A stretch of DNA of 22,181 nucleotides from Lactobacillus sp. UBA5804 (GCA_002418055.1 DIDI01000016.1:1-22181), one strand, 5' to 3'; positions 14,234-21,892 are shown, numbered from the stretch's first letter. Made by a program: numbers and translations. The notes: a model not told the origin generated them from the letters alone.

Positions 14234-14782
14234 ATGAAATTATTGGTTGTTGTGGGAACGAATGCCCCACATTCATATAATCGTTTTTTGGCAAAGTATA
14301 TTGCAAAAGCTAACCAAGCTAAAGCTGACTTTGAAGTTAAAGAAGTCGCTGGGTTGCTACCATTCTTCAAGGAAGGTGTCGCTAATCAAGGTATCAGTGA
14401 CTGGCGTGACGCGGTTGCTGAAGCGGATGGCATAATAATTACCACTCCCGAATATGACCACGCAATTCCAGCTGCCCTCAAGAGTGCGCTAGAATGGTTA
14501 GGTTCACATGCTGGTCCTAATTTGATGAAACTGAAGCCAGTCTGCGTATTAGGTGCTTCGATGGGAATCCAAGGTGCTAGCCGAGCACAAGAGGATATCC
14601 GCGAAATTTTATTGTCACCAGATATGTCGGCTAATGTGCTACCAGGGAATGAAGTACTGATTGGTCATGCGTCTGCTAAGTTTGATTCAAATACTGGTGA
14701 GTTAACCGATGAAGCAACCGCAAAGCAGATTAATGCGCTAGTCGAAACATTTGTTAAATTCGTTGCCCAAGCCCATAAGTAA
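14234..14782 (+). CDS. NADPH-dependent FMN reductase family protein
   Basis: A 182-residue flavodoxin-fold oxidoreductase. The N-terminal strand and loop VVVGTNAPHSYNRFLA bind flavin phosphate, and TPEYDHAIPAALKSALEWLG (71-90) is a near-canonical flavin-contact motif. VLGASMGIQGASRAQEDIREIL matches the later conserved block of the family. Start ATG 14234 has a GGGGGGTG ribosome binding site right after the stop of its paralogue, so the two are translated from one mRNA. Tandem duplication is the simplest origin: lengths and motif spacing agree. The downstream terminator closes the unit, although the tyrosine phosphatase and apbE follow without a clear promoter of their own. It likely supplies reduced flavin or reduces quinone or azo substrates; this is inference. 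Confidence 0.92.
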   Translation: MKLLVVVGTNAPHSYNRFLAKYIAKANQAKADFEVKEVAGLLPFFKEGVANQGISDWRDAVAEADGIIITTPEYDHAIPAALKSALEWLGSHAGPNLMKLKPVCVLGASMGIQGASRAQEDIREILLSPDMSANVLPGNEVLIGHASAKFDSNTGELTDEATAKQINALVETFVKFVAQAHK

Positions 14783-14807
14783 TGGCAACGACTAGCTAAA
14801 AAGGCTG

Positions 14808-14840
14808 ATACCAGTTAGAATTATGCTGACTGGTATTTTT
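14808..14840 (+). terminator. Terminator or attenuator before the phosphatase gene
   Basis: ATACCAGT and ACTGGTAT pair perfectly around a 13-base loop, followed by five T. The ribosome binding site of the next gene begins only five bases after the T-run, leaving no room for a promoter between them. Partial read-through or regulated termination is possible. Confidence 0.75.
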
Positions 14841-14856
14841 CTTTGGGAGGATTAGA

Positions 14857-15657
14857 ATGAAAGCACATGTTTTACCACTCGCAACAGTGCGTAATCCACG
14901 TGATTTAGGTGGTTACTTAACCCGTAATGGATATCGCGTCAAGGCACACCGGCTATTACGTGCAGGCAACATGAACTTGCTTTCATTACATGATCGTCAG
15001 TATTTATTAGAGTATGGGCTGGCTACGGTCGTTGATTTGCGTTCACCAGCAGAATGCGATGCTAGACCAGATATTCAAATTCCAGGTGTCCACCACATTC
15101 AGCTGGCGGTATCTGATGATGACAGCACCAGTGGTGGTTCACGCCAGCAGGTTAAGGCTTTAAAAGCCCGCTATGAACATGACCAATATGTGGGGTTTGA
15201 ATTAATGTGCATGCGTTACCGGCTACATGTGACGAGTTCTCATGCACAAAAGGCTTACCATCAACTGTTTGAACTTTTAGCTAATCAGCCGACTGGTGCA
15301 ACAGTGATTCATTGCTCTGAAGGGAAAGATCGGACCGGCCTAGCGGTGATCTTTTTACTCTCAATTCTAGGAGTTGATGCTGAGACCATTCGACAAGATT
15401 ACTTAGCTTCAAACGAGTTATTAAGCACCTATCGGGCGAATCGCGACCAGCAGCTTGCAGCTGCTGGCGCTAGCTTAACCGTGCGTGCTAATATGCGAAT
15501 TTTGGGTTCAGTGTGTGATGCCTTTTTAGATACATCATTATTGCTGATTGAGCAAAAGTATGGCGGAATGAGCCAGTATTTAGAGGAGCAGCTGGGGGTC
15601 ACTCCCAGGTTACGTCAAGCCTTATGTGAATTATATTTGGAAGAAAAAAATGATTGA
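14857..15657 (+). CDS. PTP-like tyrosine/dual phosphatase
   Basis: A 266-residue cytoplasmic phosphatase of the Y_phosphatase3 type found in lactobacilli and Listeria (LipA-like). The signature HCSEGKDRTG gives catalytic Cys153 and the arginine of the P-loop HCx5R. Earlier family landmarks are VRNPRDLGGY (12-20) and ATVVDLRSPAEC. Such enzymes act on phosphotyrosine, phosphoinositides or both; which applies here is unknown. ATG 14857 has GGGAGG at six bases. Its last eight bases overlap apbE, indicating translational coupling. No signal peptide is seen. A terminator-like hairpin lies directly upstream, so expression may depend on read-through from the flavin reductase genes. Confidence 0.93.
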   Translation: MKAHVLPLATVRNPRDLGGYLTRNGYRVKAHRLLRAGNMNLLSLHDRQYLLEYGLATVVDLRSPAECDARPDIQIPGVHHIQLAVSDDDSTSGGSRQQVKALKARYEHDQYVGFELMCMRYRLHVTSSHAQKAYHQLFELLANQPTGATVIHCSEGKDRTGLAVIFLLSILGVDAETIRQDYLASNELLSTYRANRDQQLAAAGASLTVRANMRILGSVCDAFLDTSLLLIEQKYGGMSQYLEEQLGVTPRLRQALCELYLEEKND

Positions 15658-16576
15658 TAAGTTAGCATTACAAGTTGTTAGTGGTAGTCATCATGCTTTA
15701 GGGACCGCCATTACGTTACAAATGTTTGGAACCAATGACGATTACTTAATTCGAATGGCATTTGATTTAATTGATCGTTATGAAGATTTATTAACAGTTA
15801 ATCGTGATCAGTCTGAGGTGATGTCCATTAATCATGCAGCTGGTCAGCATCCCGTTCAAGTCTCAAGCGCAGTTTATAGTTTAGTGAAATTAGCCGTGGA
15901 AAAAAGTCAGGAGAATTTTGGCTTTAATGCGTTGATTGGTCCGGTAGTGAAACTTTGGCATATTGGATTTAAAGGTGCACATGTGCCGCAGGACAGTGAA
16001 ATTAAAGCCTGCATGGCCCTAACGGATCCGTTTCAAGTTGATTTAAATGACCAAGACCAGACGGTTTATTTACGAAAAGTAGGTATGGAGCTCGATTTAG
16101 GCGGAATTGCGAAAGGTTGGATTGCAGATCGGATTCGTGATTTGTGGCGTGCTGGTGGTATCAGCGCTGGTATCATTAACCTTGGGGGCAATATTTTATT
16201 AGTCGGCCATAGCCCAAAACGTAGTAGTGGCGAATGGACTGTTGGGGTTCAAGATCCAATCAAGCCGCGTGGCAATAATATTGCGGTGGTAACGGTACCG
16301 GAATGTTCAGCTGTCACCTCTGGTATTTATGAACGTTATTTGGAAGTTAATGGTAAGAAGTATCACCATTTAATTGATCCGCGGACGGGGTATCCAGTTC
16401 AAACACAGGTCGCAGGAATTACCACGTTTACTAAAAATTCAGTCGATGCCGAGTTAGAATGCAAGCGGCTTTTCTTTGCGGGTAAACCGCTGGCAAATTG
16501 GCATCAGGACCCCCAACGGGTGGGTGCAGTTTTTGTGTATGAAAATGAACACGTCGTTTATGATAATTTTGATTAA
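15650..16576 (+). CDS. apbE: FAD:protein FMN transferase (ApbE family)
   Basis: A 308-residue ApbE-type flavin transferase. ApbE moves FMN from FAD onto a Thr/Ser of target proteins with Mg2+. Conserved blocks are ELDLGGIAKGWIADR (DLGGIAKG at 149-156), INLGGNILLVG (177-182), SGIYERY and HLIDPRTGYPV (240-249). There is no lipobox or signal peptide, so it is cytoplasmic, as for several lactobacillar members. In the C-terminal metal site the usual DxxxT reads D266-AELE, so the Thr is replaced by Glu. ATG 15650 overlaps the phosphatase stop by eight bases with GGAAG upstream; a GTG at 15626 extends it into the phosphatase but has no ribosome binding site. No FMN-bind target protein lies in the window; the upstream flavin reductases fit a flavin theme. 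Confidence 0.93.
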   Translation: MIDKLALQVVSGSHHALGTAITLQMFGTNDDYLIRMAFDLIDRYEDLLTVNRDQSEVMSINHAAGQHPVQVSSAVYSLVKLAVEKSQENFGFNALIGPVVKLWHIGFKGAHVPQDSEIKACMALTDPFQVDLNDQDQTVYLRKVGMELDLGGIAKGWIADRIRDLWRAGGISAGIINLGGNILLVGHSPKRSSGEWTVGVQDPIKPRGNNIAVVTVPECSAVTSGIYERYLEVNGKKYHHLIDPRTGYPVQTQVAGITTFTKNSVDAELECKRLFFAGKPLANWHQDPQRVGAVFVYENEHVVYDNFD

Positions 16577-16613
16577 CAAATAGGACTAAAGCGAGGCTTT
16601 AGTCCTATTTGTT
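16575..16613. terminator. Bidirectional terminator between apbE and cvpA
   Basis: An 18-bp perfect stem (arms 16575-16592 and 16596-16613) with loop GAG. It starts in the apbE stop codon and ends nine bases before the cvpA stop. The outer stem is T/A-rich in place of a separate T-run. Confidence 0.88.
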
Positions 16614-16621
16614 TACGCTGA

Positions 16622-17155
16622 TTAGGCGGCGGTGCGACTGATATTAAATAGATTATTGAAGACACCATTTGATAAACCTGGCGTGTCATAAATAATGAAT
16701 TTCAGGAAAGGCGCGCCGGTAATTTGCTGGTGAATCCAAGCAACATCAAAGGCGTTGAGCATTGAAAGGCCCACGTAGACGATGAAGTAGCCAGCAATGA
16801 GGGCGGTTAAAGCACCAGTGACGCGGTTTAAACTCGTACCAATCGCGGTTCCGCGGCGATGAGCCAGTGGCAGGGAATGACGAATGAGGCGCATGATTTG
16901 GCGCAAGATAAAGACTAGTACAAAAAAGGCGATAAAACGATAAAGCATTAAACTCGTTTCAGCCGGCAGTTCGGTCATGATGCTACTGCCAAATTGTTGG
17001 TAGAGCCAATTTCCAATCGGATTTTGAAGCATAATGGCTAAAATAAAAACAGCTGCACCAAAAATTAGATTAAGAATTAACCCAATAAAGCCAATATGGT
17101 AGCCGCGGTAAAGGCGTAAAGCTAAATAAAGTAATACGAAAATCGTGATAATCAT
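16622..17155 (-). CDS. cvpA: CvpA-family membrane protein
   Basis: A 177-residue integral membrane protein of the CvpA (colicin V production) family. Predicted helices are near residues 1-14, 22-42, 67-88 and 112-134, with the family-typical GYHIGFIGLILNLIFGAAVFILA segment and a basic loop (RQIMRLIRHSLPLAHRRGT) before a conserved LNRVTGALTALIAGYF helix. The role is poorly known; in other bacteria it affects envelope stress tolerance and purine-operon-linked processes. ATG 17155 has AAGGAGA eight bases upstream and a TATAAT box at 17183-17178 on the minus strand. It is monocistronic and divergent from the rsmG operon. Confidence 0.88.
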   Translation of the reverse strand: MIITIFVLLYLALRLYRGYHIGFIGLILNLIFGAAVFILAIMLQNPIGNWLYQQFGSSIMTELPAETSLMLYRFIAFFVLVFILRQIMRLIRHSLPLAHRRGTAIGTSLNRVTGALTALIAGYFIVYVGLSMLNAFDVAWIHQQITGAPFLKFIIYDTPGLSNGVFNNLFNISRTAA

Positions 17156-17177
17156 GGTTAAATCTCCTTATAATGCT

Positions 17178-17183
17178 ATTATA
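17178..17183 (-). promoter_or_regulatory. -10 box of the cvpA promoter
   Basis: The minus strand has a consensus TATAAT 23 bases upstream of the cvpA ATG, with only a weak TAATCG 17 bases further upstream as -35. Confidence 0.45.
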
Positions 17184-17196
17184 GCCCTGATAACTT

Positions 17197-17225
17197 TTGA
17201 CGATTACGTTAAAATACTCCATAAT
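17197..17225 (+). promoter_or_regulatory. Promoter of the rsmG-noc-par operon
   Basis: TTGACG (17197-17202) and CATAAT (17220-17225) are exactly 17 bases apart, both five-of-six matches. The leader of about 50 bases holds an imperfect 20-bp dyad centred on GTAC (17230-17249). Confidence 0.65.
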
Positions 17226-17281
17226 TACAGGGATAGCGTACCGTATTCCTTTGTTTTATAACAAGATATGACAGGTGAAAA

Positions 17282-18001
17282 ATGACTCCTGAAGCATTCA
17301 GTCAAGCATTATCAAACCATAAATTGCCCTTAACGACACAACAAGTGGCACAATTTAAGCTTTACTTTAAAGAATTAGTTGCTGCTAATGAGCAAGTTAA
17401 TCTTACTCGGATTACCGCCGAGCCAGAGGTGTATCTCAAACACTTTTATGACAGTTTAACACCGTTGTTACAATTTCCCGACTTATTTCAATCAGCCATA
17501 AAGTTGTGTGATGTTGGCGCTGGCGCGGGATTTCCATCGCTTCCCTTAAAAATTTTGTGTCCCCAACTGCAAGTCACGATTGTCGACTCATTAGGGAAAC
17601 GTTTAACTTTTTTAAGCGAGTTAATTGCTAAACTGGGATTGCAAGACGTCAGCTTAGTACATGGCCGCGCTGAAGATGTCGGTCAAAATCCAGCTTATCG
17701 GGAACAGTTTGATTTAGTGAGTGCGCGGGCGGTGGCACGAATGAGTGTTTTGAGCGAATATTGTCTGCCTTTGGTGAAACCGGGCGGCTACTTGATTGCG
17801 CTCAAGGGGCCCAAAGCCCAGTCAGAATTGCAATTAGCTAAAGTGGCAATTAGTAAGTTAGGCGGAAGTGTTGTGGAAACTGCCGATTTGACGCTGCCTG
17901 AAGCAGATGAAGAGCGGACATTAGTGCTGATTAAAAAGACTTATCAGACTCCCAGCAAATATCCGCGTCAAGCCGGAACACCAGCACGTAAGCCGCTATA
18001 G
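17282..18001 (+). CDS. rsmG: 16S rRNA (guanine527-N7)-methyltransferase
   Basis: A 239-residue SAM-dependent methyltransferase (GidB), the family's usual length. It methylates N7 of G527 in 16S rRNA; loss gives low-level streptomycin resistance in other bacteria. NLTRIT at 40-45 and HFYDSL at 54-59 are family marks, the SAM loop is DVGAGAGFPS at 77-86, and VDSLGKRLTFL follows as the acidic strand. The SARAVARM segment matches the catalytic region. ATG 17282 follows AGGTGA. It is the first gene of the operon with noc, par genes, DUF951 and ychF, as is usual in lactobacilli; the noc ribosome binding site overlaps its stop. Confidence 0.97.
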   Translation: MTPEAFSQALSNHKLPLTTQQVAQFKLYFKELVAANEQVNLTRITAEPEVYLKHFYDSLTPLLQFPDLFQSAIKLCDVGAGAGFPSLPLKILCPQLQVTIVDSLGKRLTFLSELIAKLGLQDVSLVHGRAEDVGQNPAYREQFDLVSARAVARMSVLSEYCLPLVKPGGYLIALKGPKAQSELQLAKVAISKLGGSVVETADLTLPEADEERTLVLIKKTYQTPSKYPRQAGTPARKPL

Positions 18002-18012
18002 GAGGATGAATG

Positions 18013-18849
18013 ATGTCACTCTTTTCATTTAATCGGCATAAGGAAGTGTCCCAAGATCAGCAGATTAGCCAGTTAGCGCTGACGACCATTATTCCGAATC
18101 GTTACCAGCCAAGGCATACTTTTTCCGCGGCAGCGATTGATGAATTGGCCCAAACAATCAAGACCCAAGGATTATTGCAACCAATTGTCGTGAGGCCCGT
18201 GTCTGGACAGTATGAGCTAATTGCTGGCGAGCGGCGTTTTCGGGCAGCTAAACAACTTGGTTGGGAAAAGATTGCGGCGATTGTGAAACCGTTCAGTGAT
18301 GCCCAAGCTGCTAGTTTAGCCGTCATTGAAAATCTGCAGCGTGAGGATTTAAATCCCATCGATGAGGCGCAAGCTTATCGGCGTTTGATGCAACTGAATG
18401 AGCTTACGCAGGCTGCTTTGGCTCAAGAAATTGGTAAGTCACAATCTTATGTGGCGAATAAGTTACGATTGTTAAAGCTTGATCCTAAAGTGCAAAGTTA
18501 TCTTGCCAGCCGAGAGTTATCAGCGCGTCATGGGCGGGCACTATTGGCATTGTCACCGCAAGATCAGCTCAAGGCATTGACGGAAATATTAACTGCTAAA
18601 CTCACCGTTCAGGCTACGGAGGAGATGTGTCAGGACTTGCCGGGGTACCTTGCGGCTAAAAAGCCGACAGTGGAAATCAAAGCTAGTCAACCGAAAATCC
18701 GCCAGCGAGTTCCCAAGGACTTAAAGGTTCAGATTAATACAATTAAGCGAGCCGTCAAGTTGGCGCGTGAGTCTGGGGTGAAGGCGATTGTCCATGAAGA
18801 AAAAAAGGATGACGACTATCGCATTACCATTGAGTTGAAGCGCAAATAA
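18013..18849 (+). CDS. noc: Nucleoid occlusion protein Noc (ParB-family)
   Basis: A 278-residue ParB-like protein. A short possibly amphipathic start MSLFSFNRHK could be the membrane-targeting helix of Noc. The CTP-binding ParB fold follows: IPNRYQPRHTF, then GERRFRAAKQLGWEKI (GERR at 72-75) and ENLQREDLNPIDEAQAY. The helix-turn-helix is LTQAALAQEIGKSQSYVANKLRLL. The C-terminal part (INTIKRAVKLARESGV ... YRITIELKRK) matches Noc better than ParB. In Bacillus, Noc binds NBS sites and the membrane to stop division over the nucleoid. Two adjacent ATGs exist; 18013 is preferred, since AGGAGG stands seven bases away, against four for 18010. It is next to rsmG, the standard Noc location, and is a paralogue of the ParB gene two genes downstream. 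Confidence 0.92.
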   Translation: MSLFSFNRHKEVSQDQQISQLALTTIIPNRYQPRHTFSAAAIDELAQTIKTQGLLQPIVVRPVSGQYELIAGERRFRAAKQLGWEKIAAIVKPFSDAQAASLAVIENLQREDLNPIDEAQAYRRLMQLNELTQAALAQEIGKSQSYVANKLRLLKLDPKVQSYLASRELSARHGRALLALSPQDQLKALTEILTAKLTVQATEEMCQDLPGYLAAKKPTVEIKASQPKIRQRVPKDLKVQINTIKRAVKLARESGVKAIVHEEKKDDDYRITIELKRK

Positions 18850-18864
18850 AGGGGGATTGCGAGT

Positions 18865-19644
18865 ATGATTAAAGTTATTTCGGTTGCTAATCAAAAAGGT
18901 GGGGTTGGAAAAACGACGACTACCATTAATTTGGCAGCTTCGATTGCCAAACGTGGCTACCGCGTTTTGATTATTGATATTGATCCGCAAGGAAATGCGA
19001 CATCTGGGTTGGGGATTGAAAAGTCGACAATTGACCAAGATATTTATAAAGTACTCGTGGATGAAGTACCCATTAATGAAACTATTCACCATACGAGCAC
19101 GGCTAAGTTAGATATTGTTCCGGCGACGATTAATTTATCTGGTGCCGAAACCGAATTGATTAGTATGATGGCGCGTGAGACCCGACTTAAGTCGGCATTA
19201 GCGGACATCGCGACGGATTACGATTTTATCTTTATTGACTGCCCGCCATCACTCGGTCAATTGTCAATCAATGCTTTTACTGCTAGTGACGCGATTTTAA
19301 TTCCGGTTCAAAGCGAATACTACGCAATGGAAGGCTTGAGTCAACTGCTCAATACAATCCGCTTAGTTCAGAAGCACTTCAATCAAAATTTGGGAGTTGA
19401 AGGTGTGCTCTTGACAATGCTAGATGCCCGCACTAATTTAGGGGCGGAAGTGGTTAAAGAAGTACAAGCTTATTTCCATAAAAAGGTGTATCACACGATT
19501 GTTCCACGCATTACTAAATTAGCGGAAGCCCCAAGTTATGGGCAGGCAATCACAGAATATGCTCCCAATTCCCGGGCAGCTAAGGTATATGATGATCTAG
19601 CAAGAGAGGTGCTAAAAGCTCATGGCAAGAGACTCAAAAAATAA
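18865..19644 (+). CDS. parA: Chromosome partitioning ATPase ParA (Soj)
   Basis: A 259-residue deviant Walker-type ATPase. KGGVGKTT at 11-18 has the signature lysine, DIDPQGNATSGLG holds switch Asp40, and FIDCPPSLG holds Asp125. The length and lack of an N-terminal DNA-binding extension fit the chromosomal Soj type. It binds DNA when ATP-bound and interacts with ParB to segregate or regulate the origin region and DnaA. ATG 18865 has AAGGGGG about 11 bases upstream. It starts 15 bases after noc and overlaps parB by 23 bases, so they are coupled. Confidence 0.96.
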   Translation: MIKVISVANQKGGVGKTTTTINLAASIAKRGYRVLIIDIDPQGNATSGLGIEKSTIDQDIYKVLVDEVPINETIHHTSTAKLDIVPATINLSGAETELISMMARETRLKSALADIATDYDFIFIDCPPSLGQLSINAFTASDAILIPVQSEYYAMEGLSQLLNTIRLVQKHFNQNLGVEGVLLTMLDARTNLGAEVVKEVQAYFHKKVYHTIVPRITKLAEAPSYGQAITEYAPNSRAAKVYDDLAREVLKAHGKRLKK

Positions 19645-20512
19645 TGAAGCGCATAAAAAAGGTGGCTTAGGACGTGGCATCGAAGCTTTATTTGATGACA
19701 ATCCAGAGTTTGATGCAACTGAAGACGTGGTCGATTTAGCCTTAGCGGATATTCGCCCTAACCCTTATCAGCCGCGGCAACAATTTGATGAGCAGCGACT
19801 GCAAGAACTGGCAGATTCGATTGCTGAAAACGGTGTTTTTCAGCCGATTATTGTGCGCCAGTCGGTCAATGGCTATGAAATTATTGCGGGTGAGCGGCGG
19901 TGCCGTGCGTCAAAACTCGCTAAGAAGACCACTGTTCCGGCAATTGTGCGAAAGTTTGACGAGAGTCAAATGATGGAAGTGGCCGTATTAGAGAATCTGC
20001 AACGTGAGGATTTGACACCGCTTGAGGAAGCTCAAGCCTATGAAATGTTACAGAAAAATCTCGGCTTAACGCAGGCAGAAATTTCTAAGCGCATGGGGAA
20101 GTCACGGCCATATATTGCGAATTATCTGCGGTTACTAACACTACCGATCAAGACGAAACGTTTGTTGCAACGCGGCGATTTGTCGATGGGACAAGGCCGC
20201 ACGCTTTTAGGACTAAAAGACAAGCAAAGCATTGATGCATTAGCTAAGCGAATTGTAAAGGAAGGCTTGTCAGTACGACAAGTCGAGGCATTGGTCGCAA
20301 AGCTTAATACCAAGCCGCAACGCGTACATAAGGGGCAACATAAGTCGGCCTTTATTGCTGCTAGTGAGCAGCAACTGGCAGCTAAACTAGGTTTATCCGT
20401 TAATATTTTAGCGGGGAAGCAAGGCAAGGGTCACGTGTCAATTGACTTTAGCTCAACCGCAGATCTAAACCGTTTGCTGGATTTATTGGGAGTAGATTTG
20501 GATGATCAATAA
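19622..20512 (+). CDS. parB: Chromosome partitioning protein ParB (Spo0J)
   Basis: A 296-residue parS-binding CTPase clamp. The N-terminal KGGLGRGIEALF is the ParA-stimulating segment. The CTP-binding part contains RPNPYQPRQQF, GERRCRAS (90-97) and ENLQREDLTPLEEAQAY. The helix-turn-helix is LTQAEISKRMGKSRPYIANYLRLL (149-172), and the last ~45 residues (GHVSIDFSSTADLNRLLDLLG) form the dimerisation domain. ATG 19622 lies inside the parA end, with GAGAGGTG ten bases upstream. It overlaps the next gene by 11 bases. No perfect parS site is found in the window; the best core match is inside yaaA. Clearly distinct from the noc paralogue by its N- and C-terminal parts. Confidence 0.96.
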   Translation: MARDSKNNEAHKKGGLGRGIEALFDDNPEFDATEDVVDLALADIRPNPYQPRQQFDEQRLQELADSIAENGVFQPIIVRQSVNGYEIIAGERRCRASKLAKKTTVPAIVRKFDESQMMEVAVLENLQREDLTPLEEAQAYEMLQKNLGLTQAEISKRMGKSRPYIANYLRLLTLPIKTKRLLQRGDLSMGQGRTLLGLKDKQSIDALAKRIVKEGLSVRQVEALVAKLNTKPQRVHKGQHKSAFIAASEQQLAAKLGLSVNILAGKQGKGHVSIDFSSTADLNRLLDLLGVDLDDQ

Positions 20513-20759
20513 AGCAGACTATGCGCTAGCAGACACCGTCATGATGAAAAAGCGCCATGCTTGTCAAGCTAATGACTGGGAAATTTTACGTTTGGGCGCC
20601 GATATTCGTCTCAAGTGTATGGGGTGTGGTCATATCATGTTAATGAGCCGAGCCGATTTTAATCAGCGACTCAAAAAGGTACTCATCAAGCAGGATGACT
20701 TAACTGCCAGGCGTTCTCAGCATTACGTACCTGTATCTGAAATTGCGCAACCTAATTAG
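20502..20759 (+). CDS. DUF951 small Cys-containing protein
   Basis: An 85-residue protein of the DUF951 family, which in Firmicutes regularly sits between parB and ychF. The hallmark YALADTVMMKKRHACQANDWEILRLG is followed by ADIRLKCMGCGHIMLM. Cys21, Cys39 and Cys42 together with His19 could bind a metal; this is an inference from spacing. It overlaps the parB stop by 11 bases, so it is translationally coupled. No function is established to my knowledge; nucleic acid binding has been guessed for such small folds but nothing here shows it. Confidence 0.92.
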   Translation: MINKADYALADTVMMKKRHACQANDWEILRLGADIRLKCMGCGHIMLMSRADFNQRLKKVLIKQDDLTARRSQHYVPVSEIAQPN

Positions 20760-20791
20760 AAGCAACCGAAATAAAGAAGAAGAGGAGAAAA

Positions 20792-21892
20792 ATGTCATTA
20801 ACTGCTGGTATTGTAGGATTACCTAATGTGGGTAAATCAACCTTGTTCAATGCGATTACAAAGGCGGGGGCTGAGATGGCTAACTACCCATTTGCGACGA
20901 TTGAACCCAATGTAGGGATGGTCGAGGTGCCAGACAAGCGTTTGGCTCGCATTCAAGCACTTATTCCTGCAAAAAAGATTGTGCATACAACGTTTGAATT
21001 TACGGATATTGCAGGTCTGGTCAAAGGAGCTTCCAAAGGTGAAGGCTTAGGAAATAAATTTTTGGAAAATATTCGTCAAACGGATGCCATCGTTCATGTT
21101 GTTCGTGCCTTTGAAGATGACAATATTACTTCCGTTACTGGCAAGGTTGATCCTGAAGAAGACATTAATACGATTAATCTTGAACTCGCAATTGCCGATT
21201 TAGACGCAGTTAATCGCCGCATCACGAAAGTAAAGAAAGTTGCGCAACAAGGTGACAAGACCGCTAAGGCCGAAATGGCAGTCCTAGCTAAAATTCAACC
21301 AGCACTAGAAGCTGGAGATGCGGTACGTTCACTTGATTTTTCGGAAGATGAGCAAGTGATTGTCAAAGGCTTGTTCTTGTTAACTGCTAAGCCAGTAATT
21401 TATGTGGCTAATATTGCCGAGGATGCTATGGCTGATCCAGCTGCAGATGCTTATTATCAAATCGTTAAGGCGCACGCTGATAAGGAAGGCGCAGGGTGTT
21501 TAGGGATATCGGCTGCAACCGAAGAAGAAATTGCTGGGATTGATGGGGATGAAAAACAAGAATTCCTGGAAGCTGAAGGGGTTAGCGAATCGGGTCTCGA
21601 TCGTTTAATCCGGGCTGCTTACCATCTCTTGGGCTTGCGGACATTCTTTACTGCTGGTGGTCCTGAAACGCGTGCTTGGACTTTTCATAAGGGCATGAAA
21701 GCACCACAAGTTGCCGGTGTGATTCACTCTGATTTTGAACGAGGCTTTATTCGAGCTGAAGTCGTCTCTTATGCTGATTTGGATAAGTATGAAACGATGG
21801 CTAAGATTAAAGAGGCTGGTCGCCTGCGCTTAGAAGGTAAAGAATACCAAGTCGCTGATGGTGACATTATTGAATTTAGATTTAATGTTTAG
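20792..21892 (+). CDS. ychF: Obg-like ATPase YchF
   Basis: A 366-residue translation-factor ATPase of the Obg family. GLPNVGKST (9-17) is the P-loop, DIAGLVKGASKGEGLGNKFL is the G3/switch II region, and the G4 motif is NIAE (207-210) in place of NKxD, which is the YchF mark of ATP preference. The C-terminal TGS domain occupies about 282-366 and includes TFFTAGGPETRAWTFHKG. It associates with ribosomes and affects stress responses in other bacteria. It follows DUF951 after 32 bases with AGGAGA as ribosome binding site, and precedes a DUF1129 gene by 11 bases. Length and domains are complete. Confidence 0.97.
   Translation: MSLTAGIVGLPNVGKSTLFNAITKAGAEMANYPFATIEPNVGMVEVPDKRLARIQALIPAKKIVHTTFEFTDIAGLVKGASKGEGLGNKFLENIRQTDAIVHVVRAFEDDNITSVTGKVDPEEDINTINLELAIADLDAVNRRITKVKKVAQQGDKTAKAEMAVLAKIQPALEAGDAVRSLDFSEDEQVIVKGLFLLTAKPVIYVANIAEDAMADPAADAYYQIVKAHADKEGAGCLGISAATEEEIAGIDGDEKQEFLEAEGVSESGLDRLIRAAYHLLGLRTFFTAGGPETRAWTFHKGMKAPQVAGVIHSDFERGFIRAEVVSYADLDKYETMAKIKEAGRLRLEGKEYQVADGDIIEFRFNV

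Noticed and set aside
15626..15649. Upstream GTG start for apbE
   Set aside because: It lies within the phosphatase gene without a ribosome binding site; ATG 15650 has GGAAG at a proper distance and the usual stop-start overlap.
18721..19092. Minus-strand frame of 123 codons across the noc-parA junction
   Set aside because: It is antisense to two conserved genes, has no ribosome binding site, and its protein looks like a shadow (Asn/Ile-rich).
19566..19579. Noc-binding-site-like sequence AATTCCCGGGCAGC in parA
   Set aside because: Only one half resembles the ATTTCCCGGGAAAT consensus; a half match of this kind is expected by chance.
20122..20427. Minus-strand frame of 101 codons within parB
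   Set aside because: It is antisense to the ParB HTH region with a Cys-rich, unstructured translation and no start signals.
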